From Rothia mucilaginosa (lineage in GTDB: Bacteria > Actinomycetota > Actinomycetes > Actinomycetales > Micrococcaceae), in assembly GCF_901875305.1 (NCBI RefSeq), contig NZ_CABFLY010000008.1, positions 1-64,000 on the forward strand: 64,000 nucleotides of DNA. The letters run 5' to 3'. Below, in pieces: positions 42,060-49,723 of the stretch. The translations under genes and the position numbers were made by a program. How positions within the stretch are numbered: position 1 is the first letter of the stretch; every line of letters starts with the position of its first letter. The notes under the pieces were generated by a model. The model was not told where the DNA came from. It worked only from the letters and a program-made list of their open reading frames with translations, and did no database searches.

Positions 42060-44093
42060 ATGTCTGCCGCTGATTCTTCAGCAATTGTTATTAGCGTTTC
42101 CGGTGAGGAACGCGAGGTGTCCGCGAAGACTGCCGCCGAGCTGTTCGCCGACGACCCGAAGATCGTTGTGGCACGCGTGAACGGCGTGCTGGTTGATCTC
42201 TCCCACGAGCTGTCTGCTGGCGATTCTGTTGAGCCGGTTTTCATTCATGAGCCGGACGGCCTGAACGTGCTGCGCCACTCTGCCGCGCACGTGATGGCGC
42301 AGGCGGTGCAGGAGTACCGTAAGGACGCCAAGCTGGGCATTGGCCCGTACATTACTGACGGCTTCTACTTTGACTTTGATGTGGCTGAGCCCTTCACCCC
42401 GGAAGATCTGAAGAAGATCGAGAAGTCGATGATGAAGATCATCAAGTCCGGTCAGCTGTTCCGCCGCCGTGTGGTCACCCACGATGAGGCTGTTGCCGAG
42501 ATGGCGAACGAGCCGTACAAGCTGGAGTTGCTCTCCTTGAGCCAGGGCCCCGGTTCTGGTGCGAATGCTGCCGAGGGCGCATCCGTGGAGGTCGGCGAGG
42601 GTGAAATCACCATTTACGACAACGTGCACCCGAAGACCGGCGAGACCGTCTGGAAGGACCTCTGCCGCGGCCCGCACCTGCCGAACACCAAGCTGATTGC
42701 TAACGGTTACGCCCTGATGCGTGCCGGTGGCGCGTACTGGCGCGGTTCTGAGAAGAACCCCATGCTACAGCGTATTTACGGTACCGCTTGGCCGAGCAAG
42801 GACGAGCTGGTGGCGTACAAGGAGCGCATCGCTGAGGCGGAGCGCCGTGACCACCGCCGTCTGGGCCGTGAGCTGGACCTGTTCTCCTTCCCGAAGAACA
42901 TTGGCCCCGGCCTGCCGGTGATTCACCCTAAGGGTGGCGTGATTAAGCGCGAGATGGAAGATTACGTGCGTACCCGCCACATTCAGGAGGGTTTCCAGTA
43001 CGTCAGCACCCCGCACATTTCGAAGGAAGACCTGTTCTACACTTCCGGTCACCTTCCGTACTATGCGGACGGCATGTTCCCGCCTATGGAGCTGGATAAC
43101 GGCCATTACCGCCTGAAGGCTATGAACTGCCCGATGCACAACGAGATTTACCGTTCTCGTGGCCGTTCGTACCGTGAGTTGCCGCTGCGTTTCTTTGAGT
43201 TCGGCACCGTGTACCGTGATGAGAAGTCCGGTGTGTTGCAGGGCCTGACTCGTGTGCGCATGATTACTCAGGATGACTCTCACTCGTATGTGACGAAGGA
43301 ACAGGCACCGGACGAGGTGCGTCACCTGCTGAAGTTCATGCTGAGCCTGCTTGAGGACTTCGGTATGAATGACTTCTACCTTGAGCTGTCGACCCGCGAC
43401 ACTGAGGGTGATAAGAAGGATAAGTTCATCGGTACTGATGAGCAGTGGGAGGAGGCTACCGCGGTTCTGGAGCAGGTTGCGAAGGAGACCGGTCTGGAGC
43501 TTGTTCCGGATCCGGGTGGTGCTGCGTTCTACGGCCCGAAGATTTCGGTTCAGGCGAAGGACGCGATTGGCCGTACCTGGCAGATGTCGACCGTTCAGTA
43601 CGACTTTAACCAGCCGAGCCGTTTCGGTCTGGAGTACCAGGCTGCGGACGGCACCGTGCAGGAACCGGTCATGATTCACTCGGCGAAGTTCGGCTCGATT
43701 GAGCGCTTCTTGGGTGTGCTGACTGAGCACTATGCGGGCGCGTTCCCGGCGTGGTTGTCGCCGGTCCAGGTGATTGGTGTTCCGGTGGCTGAGGCGTTCA
43801 ACGACTACATGACTGAGATCGCGGATAAGCTGCGTGCGCACGGCGTGCGTGTTGAGGTGGATTACGGTTCGGACCGCTTCACGAAGAAGATCCGTACTGC
43901 GTCTACCGAGAAGGTTCCGTTCATTCTGATTGCTGGTGGTGAGGATGCGGAGCACGGCGCTGTTTCGTTCCGTTTCCGCGGTAACAAGCAGGAGAACGGC
44001 GTGCCCGTGGATGAGGCTGTGGCACGTATTGTGGAGCATATCCGCAACCGCGTGAACGAAGACCCCAAGCCCAGCACTGAGGCTGCTGAGTAG
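42060..44093 (+). CDS. thrS: Threonyl-tRNA synthetase
   Basis: 677 residues from the ATG at 42060 (AAGGAG upstream; a longer open frame is not used). TGS domain at the N-terminus (residues ~8-70), the SAD editing domain with [12 protein letters not shown], then the class II catalytic core with [14 protein letters not shown] (zinc Cys), [14 protein letters not shown] (motif 2 region), and the C-terminal anticodon-binding domain. It charges tRNA-Thr. A TAAGAT -10 box lies near 41964. Confidence 0.98.
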   Translation: MSAADSSAIVISVSGEEREVSAKTAAELFADDPKIVVARVNGVLVDLSHELSAGDSVEPVFIHEPDGLNVLRHSAAHVMAQAVQEYRKDAKLGIGPYITDGFYFDFDVAEPFTPEDLKKIEKSMMKIIKSGQLFRRRVVTHDEAVAEMANEPYKLELLSLSQGPGSGANAAEGASVEVGEGEITIYDNVHPKTGETVWKDLCRGPHLPNTKLIANGYALMRAGGAYWRGSEKNPMLQRIYGTAWPSKDELVAYKERIAEAERRDHRRLGRELDLFSFPKNIGPGLPVIHPKGGVIKREMEDYVRTRHIQEGFQYVSTPHISKEDLFYTSGHLPYYADGMFPPMELDNGHYRLKAMNCPMHNEIYRSRGRSYRELPLRFFEFGTVYRDEKSGVLQGLTRVRMITQDDSHSYVTKEQAPDEVRHLLKFMLSLLEDFGMNDFYLELSTRDTEGDKKDKFIGTDEQWEEATAVLEQVAKETGLELVPDPGGAAFYGPKISVQAKDAIGRTWQMSTVQYDFNQPSRFGLEYQAADGTVQEPVMIHSAKFGSIERFLGVLTEHYAGAFPAWLSPVQVIGVPVAEAFNDYMTEIADKLRAHGVRVEVDYGSDRFTKKIRTASTEKVPFILIAGGEDAEHGAVSFRFRGNKQENGVPVDEAVARIVEHIRNRVNEDPKPSTEAAE

Positions 44094-44114
44094 TACTAGG
44101 CTTTCTGGTCTAGC

Positions 44115-44174
44115 TCATATATAGAAATCACCCTCTTTGCGGCGACAAGCTGCGGAGGGGGTGGTTTCTTTGCG
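44115..44174 (+). terminator. thrS terminator (first copy of a duplicated hairpin)
   Basis: GAAATCACCCTC (44124-44135) pairs with GGGGGTGGTTTC (44157-44168), followed by TTTG. A closely similar copy appears at 46538-46591, away from any thrS gene. Confidence 0.85.
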
Positions 44175-44306
44175 TATTCTAAAAAGAGGAGTGTTCCAGC
44201 CTAAAATTTTCACCACGGTCTTATAATTGAAATGACGATTATATTTAAAAAATAATAACGGCAAGGAATTGTTTGGTCTATGTAATTAAATCTAGATATT
44301 TAGAAG

Positions 44307-44837
44307 GTGAAGGTGAAAGTGGAAGTAAATCTGTGGTTGTTTCCTGTTATTTTTATGGTCCACGAGATGGAGGAGATAGTAGGTTTCAGGGTATGGTTTG
44401 AAAAAAATCTTGACCTAATAGAAAAATATAGCATCCTTCGAAAATTGTATAGAAACTTCAGTACTGAAGGGTTTGCGGTTGCGGTTCTTGAAGAATACGT
44501 GATATGTATTGCGGTGACCTATGTGGCTACAATATGGAAAATGTATCTAGTGTGGATAGGCGTGTTTATCGCATTCTTGATACATTTATTAATTCATATA
44601 GCGCAAAGCATCATAGTAAGGAAGTATATTCCGTCGCTAATTTCAAGCATTGTACTTTTTCCGGGTAGTGTTTATTTAGTATATAGTTCCGTTGAATATT
44701 TGGGGCTTACTTTTGGAAGTATAGTTGCAGCATCCATTTTGTGTGTAATTTTAATGTTTCTAAATTTGATATTTGTTCACTGGATAATGGGGGTAGTGAC
44801 TCGTAAAATTGCTGAAAACGCAATGAGAAAGATGTAA
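44307..44837 (+). CDS. HXXEE-domain membrane protein, AT-rich
   Basis: 176 residues. The hallmark HEMEE occurs in FMVHEMEEIVGFRVWF near residue 19, with VAVLEEY and a later HLLIHIAQS. Several hydrophobic segments indicate an integral membrane protein. The gene and its surroundings are markedly more AT-rich than the flanking core genes, a sign of acquisition. The family function is unknown. A GTG or ATG start is uncertain; the first in-frame M follows a weak AGAAGGTG. Confidence 0.75.
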   Translation: MKVKVEVNLWLFPVIFMVHEMEEIVGFRVWFEKNLDLIEKYSILRKLYRNFSTEGFAVAVLEEYVICIAVTYVATIWKMYLVWIGVFIAFLIHLLIHIAQSIIVRKYIPSLISSIVLFPGSVYLVYSSVEYLGLTFGSIVAASILCVILMFLNLIFVHWIMGVVTRKIAENAMRKM

Positions 44838-44968
44838 CATAAGACAATCGCTGGATTCCTCTCAACTTTGGCAATTTTCTCAATAAATCAATATTATGTA
44901 TATTGCAGATATTTAATATAGCCCTGAAAATGAGGTATCGCTGTTGATTATTGGGGGAGCACGAGCGT

Positions 44969-45124
44969 ATGAAGTCGAATAAGTATGTTCCTGTTGGGAT
45001 GCTGTTCTTGATCCTGGCAATTATCTTGAACGCAGTGTCAAATGTCAGCGACCTGCTGCTTGGAATTCTCTACGGCATCTCAATAGCAGTATTGATTATT
45101 GGACTATTTAATAGTCGAAAATAG
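44969..45124 (+). CDS. 51-residue membrane protein
   Basis: It begins MKSNKYVPVGMLFLILAIIL, then a polar turn NAVSNVSD and a second hydrophobic stretch (LLLGILYGISIAVLIIGLF), ending NSRK. GGGGGAG lies eight bases upstream. It ends just before a strong bidirectional hairpin. Function unknown. Confidence 0.65.
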   Translation: MKSNKYVPVGMLFLILAIILNAVSNVSDLLLGILYGISIAVLIIGLFNSRK

Positions 45125-45143
45125 GTGCTGTAACTGACAAAGG

Positions 45144-45180
45144 GACCCGGCGGGCTATCCATCAGATAGCCCGCCGGGTC
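45144..45180. terminator. Hairpin family member T1
   Basis: GACCCGGCGGGCTATC and its exact complement form a perfect 16-bp stem with a 5-nt loop. Related copies are at 46361-46400, 48542-48579 and 49653-49691. It lies between the 51-residue protein gene (plus) and the convergent GIY-YIG gene (minus), so it could stop both. Confidence 0.9.
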
Positions 45181-45203
45181 TTCTCATACACAGCAGGCAG
45201 GGA

Positions 45204-46244
45204 TTAGCTCTGAGAACCCTCAAGGTTCTGCAGGAATGCACCCAGCGAAATGTTCGGATCAGACTCCAAAACCCAATCCGCATTACCGTTCGAAGAGCCG
45301 CCTAGAACAAAACGGGAAGCCGCCGACTGGCTTGTAAACTCAATCGGCTTCACAATCTTCAAACCCTCAAGATGACCGGCGGTAGCCTGCTCGTTGCGGG
45401 TGACCTCCAAGGACTCCAAATCCTTCAGATAGCGGGCCTCAGCCTTCTTCGGCGCACGCACCGGCAGAACCTCACCCTCAAAAACCTCGACGTTCACGCG
45501 TGCCCCAAGGTTACCCACGATTCGCGCACGAGCGGGAACCGCCAGATTCTTTCGCTTGATACGGAACACCGCATCGACAAAAGCCGGATGAGATTCCGGG
45601 CGAGAGTCATCGGAAAATGGGGTTGTACCAACAGAAGTCTCGGTAGGTTGGTTCTGCTGTGTGTTCTGTGTTATTTCCGGCTGCGAACTAGCAACGGTGG
45701 GAGCAATATTCTCCGAGGTAACGGGTTCAAACATATAGTGTCCGCTTGCGCGAAGCATCAGAAGAACCTCATGGACTAAGGGGCTGAGAATGGCCTTCTT
45801 GACCTTCGCAATATTTCCCGAGAATGGGATATTGCCGTTCTCCAATGCATAGCGATTGGCCTTCTGAGCCTGACGGCAGAACGCACTTTCCAGGTAGTTC
45901 AGTTCCGTCGCCTCCCAAGAATTATCGGTAGGCGCAATTAGATACGCAGTATCCCAAAAGTCCTTCTGACGGTCGTGCTCACGAATGCGACCCATGAGCC
46001 CATTACCGTTCACTCGTTTTGCTGCCTGACCAATATAGATACGCGGATTATCAGTCGAAGAATTCGTGAGGAAATAGATACCTGAGAACTGCAGCTCATC
46101 CTCATCCTTATACTTATCCAGCAAAGTGCGCGGAAGCTTATCAATTGTAATGTTGCGGTTATACAGCTGATAGGTGATGCGCTCGTTAACATCGCCCTTC
46201 CAGAGGGTCGTATGTAGCTGAACCGTGGTGTGAACGGTAGACAC
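45204..46244 (-). CDS. GIY-YIG nuclease-domain protein with DUF4357
   Basis: 346 residues. GIYFLTNSS, then RIYIGQAAKRVNGNGL give the GIY-YIG pattern near residues 55-85, with a catalytic Arg in GLMGRIREHD and a Glu in NYLESAFC. The C-terminal 120 residues include SAASRFVLGGSSNGNADWVL, a DUF4357 hallmark. A variable Gln/Thr/Ser linker joins them. Such fusions occur in mobile and defence-related gene neighbourhoods; cellular role unknown. Confidence 0.85.
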   Translation of the reverse strand: MSTVHTTVQLHTTLWKGDVNERITYQLYNRNITIDKLPRTLLDKYKDEDELQFSGIYFLTNSSTDNPRIYIGQAAKRVNGNGLMGRIREHDRQKDFWDTAYLIAPTDNSWEATELNYLESAFCRQAQKANRYALENGNIPFSGNIAKVKKAILSPLVHEVLLMLRASGHYMFEPVTSENIAPTVASSQPEITQNTQQNQPTETSVGTTPFSDDSRPESHPAFVDAVFRIKRKNLAVPARARIVGNLGARVNVEVFEGEVLPVRAPKKAEARYLKDLESLEVTRNEQATAGHLEGLKIVKPIEFTSQSAASRFVLGGSSNGNADWVLESDPNISLGAFLQNLEGSQS

Positions 46245-46360
46245 GGTGCTCCTTTGCCGTCGCTGTGAATAAATATTTAAAAGGTGCCCTAAAGACGCTT
46301 CTGATTATTAATCATACTGGGCTAGTGGAGGAACGCTATGCGCTCTAAGCCATTAAAGAA

Positions 46361-46400
46361 GGACCCGGTGGACTATCACATAAGATAGCCCGCCGGGTCC
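46361..46400. repeat. Hairpin family member T2
   Basis: The same hairpin as T1 but with two weak pairs (GGACCCGGTGGACTATC, loop ACATAA, then the GATAGCCCGCCGGGTCC arm). Bases 46363-46400 are identical to T3 at 48542-48579. It follows the GIY-YIG gene's promoter region and adjoins a dehydrogenase gene fragment. Confidence 0.9.
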
Positions 46401-46483
46401 CTTCTTTATGCCGCTATGCGCTCAGCCTTTAAACGGGTGGTGCGTTCCAGCAGCTGCAGCACGTTCCGGTAGCTGTGGCCGGT
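46401..46483 (-). pseudogene. Fragment of the D-lactate/glycolate dehydrogenase 3' end
   Basis: Read on the minus strand this encodes GHSYRNVLQLLERTTR followed by LKAERIAA, versus GHTYQNVLQLLERTTR plus stop in the intact gene ending at 49724. DNA similarity continues through the adjacent hairpin. The stop codon has changed, and nothing remains of the other ~950 codons. It is a leftover from duplication or recombination. Confidence 0.85.
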
Positions 46484-46537
46484 GCGAGCTGACTGCAGTT
46501 GACCGTGGCCAGCTAAGCTAGCGAACTGGCACCGAGC

Positions 46538-46591
46538 CTATATATAGACCCCCCTGCGGCGACAGGCTGCGGAGGGAGTGGTTTCTTTGTG
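46538..46591 (+). repeat. Second copy of the thrS terminator
   Basis: CTATATATAG, a C-run, GCGGCGACAGGCTGCGGAGG and GTGGTTTCTTTG match 44115-44174 closely, with a short deletion in the left arm that weakens the stem. No thrS coding sequence precedes it. Confidence 0.85.
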
Positions 46592-46819
46592 TGCCTTTGG
46601 GGAGGCACAGGTGGGGGAGTCTTTCCTAGTCCGGGCGGGTGTCTTCGTGCTAGTGTAAGCGATGGTGCTAACGTTCGTTACCGTTCAGAGGTGCCGGTAA
46701 TTGTTCGAATTAGATAAGGATGTCTGAATGCATTGAACAACTTAAAGGGGGGTAATAGTCGATTTAGCATATCTTCCTATCAAATGAGTCTTTTATAAAA
46801 GTTAATTTCAATGTTTTAT

Positions 46820-47392
46820 TCAGTACAATTCCTTTTCTAGTTCATTTAGGAAGGTGATTAAAAATTGATGGCGACTTTCTGCCATTTGTTTGGCAGTCTC
46901 CGTGTTCATTTCATCTTTTAAGAGGAGCAACTTGTCATGGAAATGTTGAATGGTATCAGTAAGGGGCCTCCCTTTGTGGCCACCATAGGAAAAAGTTCGC
47001 GCAATTCCTACAGCTCCTATCGCATCCAGGCGGTCTGCATCCTGGACAATCTTGCCTTCTATGGTTTCTGGATGTTTACCGCGATTTTTGCTGAAAGAAA
47101 CAGCATTGATAACCTGGCAAATCTGGTTGATTTGGTTTTGAGGAATACAAATCTCTTCTAGAAACGTGCGAGCATTCGCATTATTCTCTGTTTGAAATAA
47201 TTTATCATCATCAGCATCGTGAAGAAGAGCTGACAAGCCCACTATCTCCATATCACATGGACCTTCTGCTTGTGCGATTCTTATAGCATTGGTATAGACG
47301 CGAAGGGTGTGTTCTACATCATGGCCATCCGCTCGATCAGCAAATAAAGTTTTAACATACTGCTTTGTAGCATGTATTCGTTCTTCTATCAT
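46820..47392 (-). CDS. HD-domain phosphohydrolase, AT-rich
   Basis: 190 residues. HD motif: GHDVEHTLRV (first His), LSALLHDADDDK (His-Asp), and a later QDADRLDAIGAVGIAR. This is the pattern of the YedJ/PprA-like HD hydrolases, which act on nucleotides or related phosphoesters. Codon use is AT-rich and unlike the core genes, resembling a Firmicutes source. A nucleoside phosphorylase gene follows upstream on the same strand. Confidence 0.85.
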   Translation of the reverse strand: MIEERIHATKQYVKTLFADRADGHDVEHTLRVYTNAIRIAQAEGPCDMEIVGLSALLHDADDDKLFQTENNANARTFLEEICIPQNQINQICQVINAVSFSKNRGKHPETIEGKIVQDADRLDAIGAVGIARTFSYGGHKGRPLTDTIQHFHDKLLLLKDEMNTETAKQMAESRHQFLITFLNELEKELY

Positions 47393-47673
47393 CGTTCTTC
47401 TCCTTTGTATATCTTACTTCAGTCAATCTCATGATAGACTTTGCCTGCCTTATCTAGATCGTAATATTGATAGAACTCTTCTTTTGTCTGTGTGGTATGG
47501 ACTTGACCATCCTTTTCTGTCGGGTTAAAACTTTGAAAGTCGGTTAACTACACTCAATTTTCGCATAGTCATCCGAAAAAGACTCGAATAAATAGTTGAT
47601 TTAACTGCATAATAACATTAAGTATTAATATTATTATAGGCTATTGGTATCAATACATTAAAGTTTGGTTTAT

Positions 47674-48447
47674 TTAGTCAGCCTTTTCCCAAAAGAGCGC
47701 AAATTGTATTGCCAAGTCTGCGATTCTGTCCTTACTATCTAAGTCCGAATGACTAGATAAGGTTCTGATATCCCATTTTTCTTCCGAGAGGTGGTCCGCC
47801 GCGTAGAAGAAATGGCAGAGTTCAAAGCTCCTAAAAGCTGCTAATGCCGCCACGGCAGAACACTCCATATCAACGCAGATTGCTCCTGATTCCTTTCGAC
47901 GCTTCATCTTGCCTATGGTTTCCCGATAGGGAGCATCGGTCGTCCAAACTTTTCCTTTTTGATATGAAACATTGTGACTATCCAGAAAAGATTGGAAGAG
48001 AGGAAGGACTCCCTTGTTCACTTCCACTTCATCACTTGCCGGAAGATAGTGGTAACTAGTCCCCTCGTCTCGAAGGGCAGATGTTGGAATAATGATGGAG
48101 GTTGCTTCAATATCTTGGTCTAAAACCCCACAAGTTCCAAAGAGAACGAGTTTTTCCATCCCAAATTGAATCATATCCTCTATAATTCCCACACAGGAAG
48201 CCGCCCCAACTGGCGCATTAAAGACAGCAATCTGTTGGTCTCCAATAGTAATCCCATAGACAATGACTTCAAAGTTAGCCATAGATGTTCTTGTAATTTC
48301 GTCATGTTCGTAATTCTCAAGTAGGCGCGCAAAAGTTACTCTTGAAAAGCACGATATGACTACTTTGGGAAATCCTTCAATTGGTTTGTGTAAGTCTTGT
48401 GGATTAATAATAGCCTGTCGGTTGGGGTCAAATTCTTCTAAAATCAT
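47674..48447 (-). CDS. Nucleoside phosphorylase, AT-rich
   Basis: 257 residues from the ATG at 48445-48447, chosen because AAAGAGG lies upstream; a start six codons earlier is possible. Landmarks: VGAASCVGIIEDMIQFG, then LFGTCGVLD, and CVDMECSAVAALAAF with the ribose-binding M-E. Uridine/purine nucleoside phosphorylase fold. With the HD hydrolase it could be a small nucleotide-salvage cassette. Composition is Firmicutes-like. Confidence 0.85.
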   Translation of the reverse strand: MILEEFDPNRQAIINPQDLHKPIEGFPKVVISCFSRVTFARLLENYEHDEITRTSMANFEVIVYGITIGDQQIAVFNAPVGAASCVGIIEDMIQFGMEKLVLFGTCGVLDQDIEATSIIIPTSALRDEGTSYHYLPASDEVEVNKGVLPLFQSFLDSHNVSYQKGKVWTTDAPYRETIGKMKRRKESGAICVDMECSAVAALAAFRSFELCHFFYAADHLSEEKWDIRTLSSHSDLDSKDRIADLAIQFALFWEKAD

Positions 48448-48541
48448 CTCGTACACCTCTTTCATTTAAATTATAGTTTAATATTGTACCACAATTAGAT
48501 TCTAGATATCTTTTTAAACCTTACAAAACAGACAAAATCTA

Positions 48542-48579
48542 ACCCGGTGGACTATCACATAAGATAGCCCGCCGGGTCC
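48542..48579. repeat. Hairpin family member T3 (38-bp direct repeat with T2)
   Basis: Identical over 38 bp to 46363-46400. Together T2 and T3 flank the HD hydrolase and phosphorylase genes, so that segment lies between perfect direct repeats. Confidence 0.9.
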
Positions 48580-48616
48580 TCCTTATGAATTCATGGCCCA
48601 AAGGTAGCTTGCACTG

Positions 48617-48664
48617 TTTTCCACAGGTCGTCTTTTTCTCGCTTTCGAGGGTAGTTTTCCACAG
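48617..48664 (+). promoter_or_regulatory. Two DnaA-box-like motifs
   Basis: TTTTCCACAG occurs at 48617-48626 and 48655-48664 in the same orientation, upstream of the gene at 48737. It is one base from the DnaA box forms TTATCCACA and TTGTCCACA. Binding is unproven. Confidence 0.35.
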
Positions 48665-48736
48665 ATTGCCGAACGTGGCGCACATGCTCCTCAAAATCAC
48701 GGTAGGGTTCATATACCCACGTGAAGGAGCGACACC

Positions 48737-49162
48737 ATGGCGAAAAAGAAACACCTCATATCCGGCGAGAAATTCTACTGTCGGTGCCCCAGTTGCAGCG
48801 AAACCTGGGATTACCCTCCCGTTATCTCATACCTCGATGATGAGAACACCCTCCGCATAACAGACCGCCACACAACCTGTACCGCTACCGACCCGGCTCG
48901 AGATATGGCGTACAACTTCAGCATTGCCCTATCTTGCCGTAACGAAGAGGCACAGGAGCAGTACTGGCAGGTGATTCGTGGCTGTTCCTCCCACCGGAAC
49001 TTCCACTACCACCGCTACAAGTACCGCAGCGACCGCTCTATAGTCGAAGAGAACCGACCCCTGAATAGTATTATGGAAAGCAACGCCGCTTACGAAGAAG
49101 CAACAGTCTTTATCGTAGAAGGCGCATTTGAAAGGATTGAAGAATGGCAAGCATTGAAGTGA
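48737..49162 (+). CDS. Unrecognised protein with CxxC pairs
   Basis: 141 residues from the ATG at 48737 (GAAGGAG upstream). FYCRCPSCSETWDYPP near the N-terminus is zinc-ribbon-like; the middle has HRNFHYHRYKYRSDRS and the end is acidic (FIVEGAFERIEEWQ). It overlaps the next gene by 19 nt. Base composition is close to the core. No family recognised. Confidence 0.65.
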   Translation: MAKKKHLISGEKFYCRCPSCSETWDYPPVISYLDDENTLRITDRHTTCTATDPARDMAYNFSIALSCRNEEAQEQYWQVIRGCSSHRNFHYHRYKYRSDRSIVEENRPLNSIMESNAAYEEATVFIVEGAFERIEEWQALK

Positions 49163-49623
49163 TGAAAGAACGAGCTCGCATCGCGGGACGCTTCAACCTG
49201 TCTGCCCGCCGCAATCCAGAACACCGCGCACTCGTAGCCCTAGCGGCTCAACGTGCCGGAGGAGAATGCCACGTCATCCCCGCAGCCCCGGCTGAGAAAG
49301 TCGCTGACGTCTTCCGCCGCTCCCGCAACGTCGCCGGAGAATCAGCCGTCATCATCGTCACCGAAATCAACGGAACGCTCTACGCCCAAATCATCCAAGC
49401 CGAACGCGTACGAAACCTCGGACAAGACTCACGAGGCGTAACAACCGTCGCGAGCGCATCCGGCGTTACCCAGCCAGAAACCGCACACGAAGACCTGACA
49501 ATCGGCACCTTCTTGCAGTACGCACAGATGATCCCGAACGGCTCAGTTGTCCTAGAAAGCGACCTGAGCCCGGTGCAGGCAGTTGCACAGAACGCGCTAG
49601 GAACCCACCTGGTCACTGCCTAA
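49144..49623 (+). CDS. Unrecognised protein, partner of the preceding gene
   Basis: 159 residues, starting MASIEVMKERARIAGRFNLS. It has an Arg-rich N-terminal half (SARRNPEHRALVALAAQRAG), a beta-rich middle (SAVIIVTEINGTLYAQIIQA) and an acidic end. Translationally coupled to the gene before it and followed by the T4 hairpin. The overlapping two-gene layout is common in toxin-antitoxin or other cassette pairs, but nothing proves this. Confidence 0.65.
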   Translation: MASIEVMKERARIAGRFNLSARRNPEHRALVALAAQRAGGECHVIPAAPAEKVADVFRRSRNVAGESAVIIVTEINGTLYAQIIQAERVRNLGQDSRGVTTVASASGVTQPETAHEDLTIGTFLQYAQMIPNGSVVLESDLSPVQAVAQNALGTHLVTA

Positions 49624-49652
49624 AGACAGCCTAGAAGGCAACAAGCATAAAA

Positions 49653-49691
49653 GGACCCGGCGGCTATCCCATCTGATAGCCCGCCGGGTCC
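49653..49691. terminator. Hairpin family member T4, dehydrogenase terminator
   Basis: GGACCCGGCGGCTATC, loop, GATAGCCCGCCGGGTCC, with one unpaired base; followed on the plus strand by CTTCTTT. It sits between the convergent gene at 49144 and the dehydrogenase gene, so it probably ends both. It is likely the ancestral copy because the intact dehydrogenase gene adjoins it. Confidence 0.9.
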
Positions 49692-49723
49692 CTTCTTTAT
49701 ACCGCTGCTATGCGCTCAACCCG

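Noticed and set aside
46820..48447. The HD hydrolase and phosphorylase as part of an insertion sequence or phage
   Set aside because: No transposase, integrase or terminal inverted repeats were seen; only the hairpin direct repeats flank them.
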